Shown in pieces: positions 15,550-23,196 of a DNA stretch of 33,995 nucleotides. Source of the DNA: an uncultured Clostridium sp. (lineage in GTDB: Bacteria; Bacillota; Clostridia; TANB77; CAG-508); NCBI GenBank assembly GCA_947088765.1, contig CAMUHU010000011.1, positions 1 through 33,995 of the forward strand. The letters run 5' to 3'. The notes beneath the pieces were generated by a model that saw only the letters and a list, made by a program, of their open reading frames with translations, made no database searches and was not told the DNA's origin. Every line of letters starts with the position of its first letter. The stretch's first letter is position 1. The translations under genes were made by a program, and so were the position numbers.

Positions 15550-15606
15550 TTTCTCTACAATTTTAAATTTGTATAAAAATTTATCATACATACACACCCC
15601 AATTTA

Positions 15607-15743
15607 GAACAAATAAGAAAAATCAAAGATTTTTCTTTAATTTGTTCTCGCCCGATTGAGTTTTCGACTGTAAGGAGAAAATCTCAAGGGCTAGCGATTA
15701 TAGCATTTATATAATAGGAAAGTATAACTTTCCTATTATATAA
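15607..15743 (-). repeat. Structured intergenic element A: hairpin, conserved core, hairpin
   Basis: A long hairpin (15607-15647, GAACAAAT-AAGAAAAATC pairing across AAA) is followed by a core at 15648-15704. In the core, GCCC-GA-TTGAG-TTTTC pairs with GAAAA-T-CTCAA-G-GGC, and AGCGATTATAGC follows. A perfect 17-bp hairpin with a 3-base loop comes last (15707-15743). The core resembles the one at 17309-17374. Strand is arbitrary. Together with the palindromes and terminator listed separately, this accounts for most of the 15284-15794 gap, where I see no gene. Confidence 0.6.
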
Positions 15744-15746
15744 AAT

Positions 15747-15790
15747 AAAAACCTAGCATATACATATTAATATGTATATGCTAGGTTTTT
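15747..15790 (-). terminator. Terminator of the radical SAM gene
   Basis: A perfect palindrome with AAAACCTAGCATATACATATT as one arm, centred between 15768 and 15769, ends in T runs on both strands. It begins 5 bp after the gene's stop. Confidence 0.85.
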
Positions 15791-15794
15791 ATTT

Positions 15795-16679
15795 TTAGAA
15801 CTCCCAATTTGGAACATATTCTTCTTCATGTTCTCCTAATTCTTGAATATATCCATTTTTTAAGTCTAATTTATATAAATAATTTTCTATTTCCTTATAT
15901 TCTTCTTTTGTTAATTTTCTGTTTAAGTCGCTTTGCATTGCTTTATATGTTGGAAAGTATTGTGCCATTATACTTACATAGACTTTATTTCCTAAATTAG
16001 TTTTTATCCACTTTAAAACCCTTTTTGAGTTTTCTATATGATTTGGTAGTACTAAATGCCTTATTATAACTCCTTTTTTTATAATTCCTTTTTCATCTAT
16101 ACTTGGACTTCCAACTTGTTTATACATTTCCTTTATAGCTTTTGTTGCTATTTCAAAATAATTTTTTACTTTTGAGTATTTTTCTCCTAGTTCATTATAA
16201 TAATATTTTAAATCTGGTAAGTATATATCTATATATCCTTCTAATCTTTTTATGGTTTCTATGGTTTCATATCCATTTGAGTTATATATTATTGGTATAT
16301 TTAATCCATTTTCCTTTGCAATTTTTATTGCCTCTATTATTTGATAAGCATAGATTGTAGGTGATACTAGGTTTATATTATTTGCTCCATTCTCTTGTTG
16401 TTTTATAAATATATTTGCTAATTCTTCTATTGTTATTTCTTTGCCTTTTCCCTTTTGGCTTATCTCATAATTTTGACAAAATATACAGTTTAAATTACAG
16501 TTAGAAAAAAATACTGTTCCTGAGCCGTTTTCTCCACTAATACATGGTTCTTCAAATTTATGTAATGAATATAATGCAATTTTGATTTTATCAGTCCCCT
16601 TACATCTTCCTACTTTTTCTTTTCTATTAATATTACATTTATGTGGACATGTATTACAATTTTCTAGTTCTGTTGACAT
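15795..16679 (-). CDS. Radical SAM protein, PflX-like (pyruvate formate-lyase activase homologue)
   Basis: Predicted iron-sulfur enzyme that splits S-adenosylmethionine to make a radical; substrate unknown. It has 294 residues. The radical SAM cluster motif is CNLNCIFC (Cys61, Cys65, Cys68). An N-terminal Cys cluster (CNTCPHKC at 8-15, Cys26) could bind another metal centre. Later parts (NLVSPTIYAYQI, PIIYNSNGYE, YLPDLKYY, IIRHLVLPNHIENS) match the COG1313-type family. It is 22 bp downstream of the RelE-like toxin gene, so it may share that transcript, but the functions seem unrelated. The end is marked by a strong terminator. Confidence 0.9.
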   Translation of the reverse strand: MSTELENCNTCPHKCNINRKEKVGRCKGTDKIKIALYSLHKFEEPCISGENGSGTVFFSNCNLNCIFCQNYEISQKGKGKEITIEELANIFIKQQENGANNINLVSPTIYAYQIIEAIKIAKENGLNIPIIYNSNGYETIETIKRLEGYIDIYLPDLKYYYNELGEKYSKVKNYFEIATKAIKEMYKQVGSPSIDEKGIIKKGVIIRHLVLPNHIENSKRVLKWIKTNLGNKVYVSIMAQYFPTYKAMQSDLNRKLTKEEYKEIENYLYKLDLKNGYIQELGEHEEEYVPNWEF

Positions 16680-16701
16680 TTTGGTTTAAGTCCTTTCTTT
16701 T

Positions 16702-16971
16702 TTATTTGCTATATACATCTCTTCTATGTCCAATTTCTAATACTAAAATTATAACTTCTTCATCTTGTATTTTACATATTACTCTATAGTCTCCAATTCT
16801 ATATCTCCATTGTCCAGATTTGTTTTCTACTAAACCTTTTCCGTGTATTCTTGGATTTTCACATCCTTCAATGTTTTTTTCTAACCACCCAATTATTAGC
16901 GATGAAATATGTTTATCTAATTTTTTTAATTGTTTCTTGGCTTTTTCGGAAAATATAACTTTATATTTCAT
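16702..16971 (-). CDS. RelE/ParE-family toxin
   Basis: 89-residue toxin of a type II toxin-antitoxin system. RelE-fold signs are the N-terminal YKVIFSEKAKKQLKKLDK, then GQWRYRIGDYRVICKI and the terminal EIGHRRDVY, with the Arg and Tyr residues expected at a RelE-type active site. RelE-like proteins usually cut mRNA on the ribosome, while ParE-like ones target gyrase; the sequence alone does not settle which. Its ATG overlaps the antitoxin's stop by one base (TAATG), the usual coupled arrangement. Confidence 0.92.
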   Translation of the reverse strand: MKYKVIFSEKAKKQLKKLDKHISSLIIGWLEKNIEGCENPRIHGKGLVENKSGQWRYRIGDYRVICKIQDEEVIILVLEIGHRRDVYSK

Positions 16972-17189
16972 TATAATCCCAACTCCTCTTTTATTTCCTG
17001 CATTGTATATGTTTTGGGATTTTTTTCATATTCTTCAACTGCTTTTTTATAGCATTCTAAGTCATATTCATCTTCAATTTTTTCTAGTACAGCCTTTCTA
17101 ATTAAATCTGATAAAGAGATGTTGTTTATTTGCGCATATGTTTTTATTAACTTTGTATCTTCTTCATTTAATCTTACTGAAATATTCAT
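16971..17189 (-). CDS. RelB-family antitoxin
   Basis: 72-residue partner of the downstream toxin. The N-terminal MNISVRLNEEDTKLIKTYA and NNISLSDLIRKAVLEKI pattern is a ribbon-helix-helix DNA-binding domain. The rest is an acidic helical tail (YEKNPKTYTMQEIKEEL) that would wrap the toxin. I choose the ATG at 17189, with AGGAG 9 bases upstream, over a TTG at 17198 that abuts the ribosome site. A perfect palindrome lies inside its promoter, consistent with self-repression. Confidence 0.9.
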   Translation of the reverse strand: MNISVRLNEEDTKLIKTYAQINNISLSDLIRKAVLEKIEDEYDLECYKKAVEEYEKNPKTYTMQEIKEELGL

Positions 17190-17209
17190 AGTTATCAACT
17201 CCTTTTATT

Positions 17210-17238
17210 ATTGTACTACACTGTAGTACACATGTCAA
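17210..17238 (-). promoter_or_regulatory. Toxin-antitoxin promoter with embedded operator
   Basis: TTGACA (17238-17233), a 17-bp spacer and TACAAT (17215-17210). The spacer and the start of the -10 hold a perfect inverted repeat, TGTACTACA-C-TGTAGTACA (17212-17230). A bound antitoxin dimer pair would block RNA polymerase. Confidence 0.85.
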
Positions 17239-17283
17239 TATTATTATATTATCCTTAGCATAATTTTGTGTTTTATTCTTAAT

Positions 17284-17374
17284 ACAAGAAAAGTGGCTTT
17301 ACCTTTTCTTTTGCCGATTTAAGTTTATACGAAAGTAAATGAGGAAATTTAAAAGCAATAGCGATTAGAGCCTT
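17284..17374 (-). repeat. Structured intergenic element B, related to element A
   Basis: A short hairpin (AAGAAAAG...CTTTTCTT) is followed by a core with GCCGATTTAAGTTT pairing loosely to AAATTTAAAAGC, then AGCGATTAGAGCC. Its order and several blocks (CCGATT, GTAA, GAG-AAAT, AGCGATTA-AGC) match 15648-15704. Paired bases differ between the two while pairing is kept. Strand is arbitrary. Confidence 0.5.
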
Positions 17375-17394
17375 TTATATATGAATACTATAAA

Positions 17395-17433
17395 AGCAGT
17401 TAAAACTAATATATTTCAATAGTTTTAACTGCT
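17395..17433 (-). terminator. Terminator of the rpsF-ssb-rpsR operon
   Basis: AGCAGTTAAAACT and AGTTTTAACTGCT form a perfect 13-bp stem, followed on the minus strand by TTTTATAG, 13 bp beyond the rpsR stop. Confidence 0.88.
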
Positions 17434-17446
17434 AATAATCTATTTA

Positions 17447-17725
17447 TTAATTCTGTGAATAAGGTAATAAAGCTATTTGTCTGCATCTTTTTACTGCTAA
17501 TGTTATATCTCTTTGATGTTTTGCACAAGCACCTGTAGCTCTTCTTGGTAGTATTTTCCCTTTTTCATTTATGAATTTTTTTAATTGTTCTGGATTTTTA
17601 TAATCTAATACTAAGTTTTTATCACTACAAAGTATGCATACTTTTTTTCTCATTCTTTTGAATTTCGGATTGAAATCTTCATCATTATTGTTATTGTTTC
17701 TTCTATTATTTTTTTTGTCTGCCAT
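17447..17725 (-). CDS. rpsR: Ribosomal protein bS18
   Basis: Small-subunit ribosomal protein that pairs with bS6 on the platform of the 30S subunit. It has 92 residues, with an Asn/Lys-rich start and a Cys-containing stretch [10 protein letters not shown]. The conserved core follows: [42 protein letters not shown]. It is the last gene of the canonical rpsF-ssb-rpsR operon, 23 bp after ssb, and is followed by a strong terminator. Confidence 0.98.
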   Translation of the reverse strand: MADKKNNRRNNNNNDEDFNPKFKRMRKKVCILCSDKNLVLDYKNPEQLKKFINEKGKILPRRATGACAKHQRDITLAVKRCRQIALLPYSQN

Positions 17726-17748
17726 TCTTCTTTCCCCCTATCTAATTT

Positions 17749-18180
17749 TTAAAATGGTAAATCATCACTAGGTGTAACCTCAAAATCAGGATTTGGATTT
17801 GGGTTTGTAGCAGTGTTTCCAAATGTGTCTTCAAAGTTTGAAGAAGTTCCTTCTGAATCTCTTTTTCCATCTGCAAAGTATGCTTCTTCTGCAACGACTT
17901 CAGTAACATAGTGTTTTTGTCCTTGTTCATCATCCCATGTTCTTGTTTGTATTCTTCCTATAATACCTACTTGTTGACCTTTTTTGAAATATTTACTACA
18001 AAATTCTGCAAGTTTACTCCATACTACAATATTTATAAAATCTGCTTGTCTTTCTTCTCCTTGCCTTACAAATCTTCTATTTACTGCTAAACTAAAGCTT
18101 GCTACCATTGTATTGTTTGTTTGTGTGTATCTAACTTCTGGATCTCTTGTTAATCTTCCCATTAAAATTACTTTGTTCAT
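17749..18180 (-). CDS. ssb: Single-stranded DNA-binding protein
   Basis: Binds single-stranded DNA in replication, repair and recombination. It has 143 residues. The OB fold (1-105) starts MNKVILMGRLTRDPEVRYTQ and contains FINIVVWSKLAEFCSKYFKKGQQVGIIGRI. The flexible tail is Asn/Pro-rich, and the acidic tip SDDLPF is where partner proteins dock. It lies between rpsF and rpsR, the standard arrangement. Confidence 0.98.
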   Translation of the reverse strand: MNKVILMGRLTRDPEVRYTQTNNTMVASFSLAVNRRFVRQGEERQADFINIVVWSKLAEFCSKYFKKGQQVGIIGRIQTRTWDDEQGQKHYVTEVVAEEAYFADGKRDSEGTSSNFEDTFGNTATNPNPNPDFEVTPSDDLPF

Positions 18181-18228
18181 ATTTAATTCCTTCTTTCTTT
18201 CTCAGTTTTGGCTCCCTAGCTTTTATTT

Positions 18229-18513
18229 TTAATCTTCTAATCTTACAGTTATAAATTTTATGACTTCGTCTGTTATTCTGTAGTTTCTTTCTAGTTCTGC
18301 TATTAGTTCTGGTTTTGCTTCGAAATTAAATACTACATAGTAACCTTCTGTGTTCTTTTTTACTTCATAGGCTAATTTTTTTCTTCCTACTTCTTGAACA
18401 TTTTCAACTTTTCCATCAGTATTAATCAAGTCTGTAAATCTAGCTATAAGAGCTTTGATTCCTTCTTCTGTAACATCTTGACCAATAATGACAACACTTT
18501 CGTATTTATTCAT
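18229..18513 (-). CDS. rpsF: Ribosomal protein bS6
   Basis: 30S subunit protein that binds bS18. It has 94 residues. The N-terminal KYESVVIIGQDVTEEGIKALIARFTDLI and the later GRKKLAYEVKKNTEGYYVVFNFEAKPELIAELERNYRI are diagnostic. A very strong AAAGGAGGTG site precedes the ATG. It is first in the rpsF-ssb-rpsR operon. Many relatives have an S6:S18-binding leader; the roughly 90-bp leader here has small hairpins (for example CGTAA/TTACG), but I could not identify that motif. Confidence 0.97.
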   Translation of the reverse strand: MNKYESVVIIGQDVTEEGIKALIARFTDLINTDGKVENVQEVGRKKLAYEVKKNTEGYYVVFNFEAKPELIAELERNYRITDEVIKFITVRLED

Positions 18514-18599
18514 TATTTTTCACCTCCTTTTGGGTATATATCCCGTAATCTAGTTACGAGAAAGGATGAAAAAAGTTTTTTCTCTTTTCAAACATGCTT

Positions 18600-18628
18600 A
18601 TTCTACCATATTTTACATATATTTTCAA
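18600..18628 (-). promoter_or_regulatory. Sigma-A promoter of rpsF-ssb-rpsR
   Basis: TTGAAA (18628-18623), a 17-bp spacer and TAGAAT (18605-18600), about 90 bp before the rpsF start. Confidence 0.75.
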
Positions 18629-18661
18629 GGGGTTTTAGAAAATATTTTTGCTATCTAAATT

Positions 18662-20182
18662 TTACATTAATGGTGCACCCAGTTTTAATACTGCTTGAAA
18701 TATGGATTTTATAAATCCTGGATTACTTTCTTTTTCTGAAATTAAATGACTTTTTTCCATTGTATCTAAAGCATCTCTTTTTATTTCTTCTATTACTTTT
18801 GATTCATAAATGTATATTCCACATTCAAAATGTAAATATAGACTTCTATAATCTAAATTAAGTGTTCCTACTGTTGCAATATTATCATCACATACAAATA
18901 CTTTTGAATGTAAAAATCCTGGTGTGTATTCATATATCTTTACACCATCTTTTTTTAACATTTTATAGTATGAACGTGTTAATGTGAATACTATCTTTTT
19001 ATCTGGAATTCCTGGTGTTACAATCCTTACATCTACTCCCCTTTTACTTGCTAAGGTTATTGCAGATAACATTTCACTATCTATAATAAGATAGGGGGTA
19101 AATATATACACATATTTTTTTGCTTGATTTATTATGTTTAAATAAACATTTTCTCCAACAATTTCATCATCTAATGGATTTTCTCCATATGGTAGTATAT
19201 ATCCATCTGCTTTTACATCTTTTATTGTTGGTCTAAATTTCTCAAAGGTGTCATCTTCTTCTCTATATGCATTCCAAATTTTTAGGAACATAACTGTAAA
19301 GTTCCATGTTGCTTCACCTTTTATCATTATTCCATTGTCTTTCCAATGTCCATATCTTTTCTTTTTGTTTATGTATTCATCCGCAATATTAATTCCTCCA
19401 CTAAAGGAAACATTTCCGTCTATTACCATTATTTTTCTATGGTCCCTATTATTCATAATAACTGCAATTATTGGCTTTAATTTATTAAATACAACACATT
19501 TTATTCCTTTAGATTCTAAAAATCTATAATATTTATTTGGTAATGTGCTTATACTTCCAACATCATCATATATTACTCTAACATCTACACCTTCTTTTAC
19601 TTTTTGCTCTAATATTTTTAATATGGTTTGCCACATCTCTCCTTCACCAATTATAAAATATTCTAAAAATATAAACTTTTTGGCTTTTTTTAATTCCTCT
19701 ATCATTACTGGATATACATCTTCTCCTAAAGGAAAGTATTTTATTTCAGTATTATCATATATTGGATATCCTACATAATTTGATATATATTGAACTTGCC
19801 CATATATATTTAAATCTTTCTTTTGAATATCCTCCATTATCTTTTGTTCTTGTACCAAATATTCTCTTGCTTTTTCTCTATTTGCATTTATCTTTTTTAA
19901 AATTGGTGTTGAGTAAAAGTTTGCACCAACAAATACATATAATAATCCTCCAAAAAAAGGGACTAATATTATTAATATAATCCATGGTAATTTATTATCT
20001 AAATGTCTTTCGTTTTTTATTATTGTCAATACTATTAGTATACTTAAAATAGTTAATATTACATTTAAAGGAATAAAGCCACTAAAGTTTGCAACTATTA
20101 ATAATAGCCAAACTATTTGCACTATTATACATATTGCTATAATTCCTATTCTACTAAATATTAATTTTAATATATTCCCCAT
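18662..20182 (-). CDS. cls: Cardiolipin synthase (phospholipase D family)
   Basis: Membrane enzyme that joins phosphatidylglycerol molecules to make cardiolipin. Its 506 residues are typical of Firmicute Cls. Two to three N-terminal membrane helices lie at about 10-90 (VQIVWLLLIVANF, WIILIILVPFFGGLLYVFVG). There are two HKD catalytic motifs: His248-Lys250-Asp255 (DHRKIMVID) and His425-Lys427-Asp432 (LHSKVFVCD). The block SGGINIADEY after the first is characteristic. The pgsA gene elsewhere in the window makes the precursor step of the same lipid pathway. It follows the CNNM-like gene by 13 bp, suggesting one operon. Confidence 0.94.
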   Translation of the reverse strand: MGNILKLIFSRIGIIAICIIVQIVWLLLIVANFSGFIPLNVILTILSILIVLTIIKNERHLDNKLPWIILIILVPFFGGLLYVFVGANFYSTPILKKINANREKAREYLVQEQKIMEDIQKKDLNIYGQVQYISNYVGYPIYDNTEIKYFPLGEDVYPVMIEELKKAKKFIFLEYFIIGEGEMWQTILKILEQKVKEGVDVRVIYDDVGSISTLPNKYYRFLESKGIKCVVFNKLKPIIAVIMNNRDHRKIMVIDGNVSFSGGINIADEYINKKKRYGHWKDNGIMIKGEATWNFTVMFLKIWNAYREEDDTFEKFRPTIKDVKADGYILPYGENPLDDEIVGENVYLNIINQAKKYVYIFTPYLIIDSEMLSAITLASKRGVDVRIVTPGIPDKKIVFTLTRSYYKMLKKDGVKIYEYTPGFLHSKVFVCDDNIATVGTLNLDYRSLYLHFECGIYIYESKVIEEIKRDALDTMEKSHLISEKESNPGFIKSIFQAVLKLGAPLM

Positions 20183-20195
20183 TTTTTACCTCTTA

Positions 20196-21509
20196 TTATT
20201 CCTCTATTTCATCATTTTCTATTTGTTCAACCTTACATGCTTTTACTTTTGAAATATGTCTATCTTTTACATTCTCAATTTTATATGCTACTTTTTCTGT
20301 TTCTATTACTACTCCTTTATCTTTCTCAGTTGGAATTCTGCCTAGTTCTTCGACTAAATACCCTGAAAGTGTATCATAATCTCCTTCTTCAATATCTATT
20401 CCTAATATATCTTCGACTTCATATATTGCTAATTTTCCATTTAGTACAAAGGTATTTTCATCTATTTGGTCAATTAATTTTTCAACTTTATCATATTCAT
20501 CATATATATCCCCAACAATTTCTTCTAATATATCTTCCATTGTTACAATTCCAGATGTCCCTCCATATTCATCTATTACTATAGCGATTTGTTTTCTGTT
20601 TTTTCTTAGTTCCTCAAATAATTCATTTACTGGTTTTGTTTCTGATACAAAAAATACCTCTTTCATTAGGTTTTTTATTTTAGTATTTTTATTTTTTGTA
20701 GATAATAAGATATCTTTTATATATACTATTCCTTTTATCTTATCTATTTTTTCATCATACACAGGAACCCTGCTATATCTTAAATCTTCTGATAATTCTT
20801 CTATTACCTCTGCAATTGACATATTCATATCTAAAGCAAATATCTCTGTTCTAGGTATCATAATTTCTGAAACAACTTTATCATTAAATTCAAATACATT
20901 GTTAAGCATATTTTTTTCTTCTTCATCTATTGTTCCTTTTTCCTTTCCAACATCTATCATCATTCTAATTTCTTCTTCTGTTACTGTTTCTTCTTCACCT
21001 TCGGATACTCCAAATAATTTTGAAACTATATTTGTAGAAAGTGTTAAAAATTTAACAAATGGTGATGTTATTACAGATATTGTTTTTATTATTCCAATAG
21101 AAGCAAAGGCTATCTTTTCACTATTTTTCATTGCAAGTCTTTTAGGTACTAATTCCCCAAATATTAATGTGAAATACGATAATATAATTGTAATTACTAT
21201 AATTGCGATATTATTCCATGCAGTTAAACTTATTGCTGGAATCCATTTATTTAATATTGGCGCTAATTCACTTGCGAAGGTTTCTGATGCAAAGGCACTA
21301 GACAAAAATCCTGCAAGAGTTATTCCTATTTGAATGGTTGCTAAAAACTTACTTGGGTTTACTAACATTTCCTTTATTTTTTTTGCTTTTTTATTTCCTT
21401 GTTTTGCCTGTAAATCTATTTTTGCATCATTTAATGATATAAACGCTATTTCTGCAGCTGCAAAAAAAGCATTTAATAATATTAAGATTATAATTACTAA
21501 TATTTGCAT
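20196..21509 (-). CDS. CNNM/HlyC-type membrane protein with CBS domains
   Basis: Member of the family once called 'hemolysin C', now linked in several bacteria to magnesium or other cation transport. It has 437 residues from the ATG at 21509 (AAAAGGAGAA upstream); a longer frame lacks a good site. The DUF21 membrane domain is at about 1-180 (ILILLNAFFAAAEIAFISLNDAKI, ATIQIGITLAGFLSSAFASETF). A pair of CBS domains follows at about 195-330 (VMIPRTEIFALDM, QIAIVIDEYGGTSGIVTMEDILEEIVGDI), then a C-terminal CorC/HlyC domain (LNGKLAIYEV...YDTLSGYLVEELGRIP). Substrate not shown by sequence. Confidence 0.93.
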   Translation of the reverse strand: MQILVIIILILLNAFFAAAEIAFISLNDAKIDLQAKQGNKKAKKIKEMLVNPSKFLATIQIGITLAGFLSSAFASETFASELAPILNKWIPAISLTAWNNIAIIVITIILSYFTLIFGELVPKRLAMKNSEKIAFASIGIIKTISVITSPFVKFLTLSTNIVSKLFGVSEGEEETVTEEEIRMMIDVGKEKGTIDEEEKNMLNNVFEFNDKVVSEIMIPRTEIFALDMNMSIAEVIEELSEDLRYSRVPVYDEKIDKIKGIVYIKDILLSTKNKNTKIKNLMKEVFFVSETKPVNELFEELRKNRKQIAIVIDEYGGTSGIVTMEDILEEIVGDIYDEYDKVEKLIDQIDENTFVLNGKLAIYEVEDILGIDIEEGDYDTLSGYLVEELGRIPTEKDKGVVIETEKVAYKIENVKDRHISKVKACKVEQIENDEIEE

Positions 21510-21686
21510 ATATATTCTCCTTTTTATTTTATATAATTTGTAGTTTACCACAATATATAAAATTTATCAATAATTTCTAATTTAATTTTATTATAAATTG
21601 TACATCAATATCTCTAAGTAATTTTTATTTTTGTTTATGCGATTTTTAATCTCCTTGATAATAACTATATTTATGCTAAAAATTTA

Positions 21687-21714
21687 GAGCAGACATAAAT
21701 CGTCTGCTCTACGA
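21687..21714 (-). terminator. Hairpin after the ZIP 3' fragment
   Basis: AGAGCAGAC and GTCTGCTCT pair around ATAAATC, 4 bp after the stop. On the minus strand it continues AAATTTTTAGC, so it may terminate transcription. Its CGTAGAGC edge recalls the other post-stop palindromes, but the sequence differs. Confidence 0.65.
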
Positions 21715-21717
21715 ATT

Positions 21718-22127
21718 CTATCCTAATGCAATGTCTAGTATCATCATTACTGCAAAACCTATAGTTACACCAATTACTCCTAACATAGACTTTTTTCCAC
21801 TATGCATTTCTGGAATTAATTCTTCTACTACTACAAATATCATAGCACCTGCTGCAAAGGCTAATAAATATGGTAATATTGGTACTACTATATTTGTTAA
21901 TAATACAGTTATAATAGCTGCAATTGGTTCAACTATACCTGACATTACTCCATATAAAAATGCCTTTCCTTTACTCATTCCTTTCATCTTCAAAGGCATT
22001 GAAATTATTGCACCTTCTGGGATGTTTTGAATTGCTATTCCTATCGCTAAAACAACTGCTTCTAGAAAGCTTATTCCTGCATTTCCTGCCAAAAATCCTG
22101 CAAAACATACACCTACTGCCATTCCTT
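21718..22127 (-). pseudogene. ZIP-family metal transporter, 3' fragment separated by the element
   Basis: The C-terminal 134 residues of a ZIP transporter run from MAVGVCFAGFLAGNAGIS to ILDIALG, with the metal-site segment AIQNIPEGAIISMPL and the later FVVVEELIPEMH. ZIP proteins carry zinc, iron or other divalent metals inward. The codons upstream of this ATG (PEG) belong to the same frame and, across the inferred crossover, continue the 5' fragment's LHNIPEG. The ATG at 22122 might still be used as a start, but half a transporter should not work alone. A hairpin follows the stop. Confidence 0.93.
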
Positions 22128-22147
22128 CTGGTTTTGGTTAAAGTAGA
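22119..22147 (-). other. Right attachment site (attR) of the 4.8-kb element
   Basis: On the minus strand, the element arm TCTACTTTAACC (22147-22136) is followed by AAAA-CCAGAAGG and the ZIP codons ATGGCAGTAGG. The shared core CCAGAAGG (22131-22124) is repeated at the other end. The half-site TCTACTTTAACC is the near-perfect inverse (11 of 12) of the arm at the other junction. Confidence 0.85.
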
Positions 22148-22209
22148 ATGTAATCTATTTTTTATTTTGACTAATTTAACATTGGATATTAGATTAATCA
22201 AATTGTTTA

Positions 22210-23142
22210 TTATTCTTTTAATAATTTTAAATATAAATTAATCATTTCTTCTACTTGATTTATAACCATAATTACAAAATCTGTATAGTTACCTGTCATA
22301 GCTCCGTTATCCAAAGCATCATAATATTTATGTCTTTCTTCTGTTTTTATTATTATTGGTGGATAACCATTTTTCATAACTTCAAAATTCATTAATAATC
22401 TTGCTGTTCTTCCATTTCCATCTATGAATGGATGAATTTTAACAAACTCTGCATGTAATAATGCTGATACAACAATTGGATGATATTTTTCTTTCCATTC
22501 ATAGTATCTATAAATCAGTTTTTCCATAAGTTCTGGTACAGTTACTGACTCTGGTGGTATATGAGTAGCACCTGATATAATCACATTTTCTGTTCGATAT
22601 CTTCCTGCATTTTCATTATCAATTCCTTTTAATACAATGGCATGGATATTTTTTATATCCATTTCTGTAAGTTCATTATTATCTTTTACTAATTCTTCTA
22701 AAAATTCAATTGCTTCCTTGTGATTAATTGCTTCTAAATGTTCTCTCATAGTTTTTCCACCAATTGTAATTCCTTCTAATACTACTTTCGTTTCTTTCAA
22801 TGTTAATGTATTTCCTTCAATAGCATTGGAATTGTATGTCCATTCTAATTTAAAATTTTCTTCTAATGATTTTAATGTTTCTTTTGGAAATGGCCTTTTA
22901 CTGTCTAATATATCTTTCTTTTTATCTAATTTATCGTAAACACTATTTGGTATATCTATAATAAATTTATCTTCTTCAATTTTATATCTTTTATCTCTTG
23001 GTTTATTTGTTTCTTCTGGTATATTCCAAGCATTTCCTATTTTTACAGCTCCGTCTATTCTATTCTCTTCAATTAATCTTCTAATTCTTCTTTCACTTAT
23101 ATTCCATAAGTCTGATGCTTGTTTTAACGAAATATATCCCAT
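22210..23142 (-). CDS. Fic-domain protein with N-terminal helix-turn-helix
   Basis: Fic proteins usually transfer AMP from ATP onto target proteins. From the ATG at 23142 it has 310 residues; a GTG 9 bases earlier is possible. The N-terminal domain (1-50) GYISLKQASDLWNISERRIR with GNAWNIPEE looks like a MerR/excisionase-type DNA-binding fold. The Fic core holds the catalytic HPFIDGNGR (237-245) and, upstream, SNAIEGN (105-111), which fits the (S/T)xxxE(G/N) self-inhibition motif. It sits at the end of the mobile element behind its own promoter with an operator-like palindrome. It could be a regulator, a toxin with built-in inhibitor, or a defence factor. Confidence 0.93.
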   Translation of the reverse strand: MGYISLKQASDLWNISERRIRRLIEENRIDGAVKIGNAWNIPEETNKPRDKRYKIEEDKFIIDIPNSVYDKLDKKKDILDSKRPFPKETLKSLEENFKLEWTYNSNAIEGNTLTLKETKVVLEGITIGGKTMREHLEAINHKEAIEFLEELVKDNNELTEMDIKNIHAIVLKGIDNENAGRYRTENVIISGATHIPPESVTVPELMEKLIYRYYEWKEKYHPIVVSALLHAEFVKIHPFIDGNGRTARLLMNFEVMKNGYPPIIIKTEERHKYYDALDNGAMTGNYTDFVIMVINQVEEMINLYLKLLKE

Positions 23143-23161
23143 TTTTCTCACCCCTGCACAT

Positions 23162-23191
23162 ATTGTACCACGTTTGGTATAATATAGTCAA
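23162..23191 (-). promoter_or_regulatory. Promoter of the fic gene with TACCA/TGGTA palindrome
   Basis: TTGACT (23191-23186), an 18-bp spacer and TACAAT (23167-23162). TACCA-AACG-TGGTA (23179-23166) overlaps the -10 region and is a candidate site for the Fic protein's own DNA-binding domain. Confidence 0.65.
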
Positions 23192-23196
23192 TATAA

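Noticed and set aside
17742-17933. 63-residue ORF inside the ssb tail
   Set aside because: It is an alternative frame of ssb with repetitive Lys/Leu/Gln content. The ssb frame with its DLPF end is the real gene.
18514-18599. S6:S18 autoregulatory RNA in the rpsF leader
   Set aside because: Expected by family, but I could not see the conserved CCG-bulge structure, only weak hairpins.
22150-22200. TAATCTA / TAGATTA inverted repeat near attR as a transposon end
   Set aside because: It has only 7 bp and a long loop, has no partner at the other end, and the junction is better explained by serine-recombinase att sites.
21971-22201. 76-residue ORF crossing attR into the ZIP 3' fragment
   Set aside because: It is the wrong frame relative to ZIP and begins in the non-coding end of the element; no ribosome site was seen.
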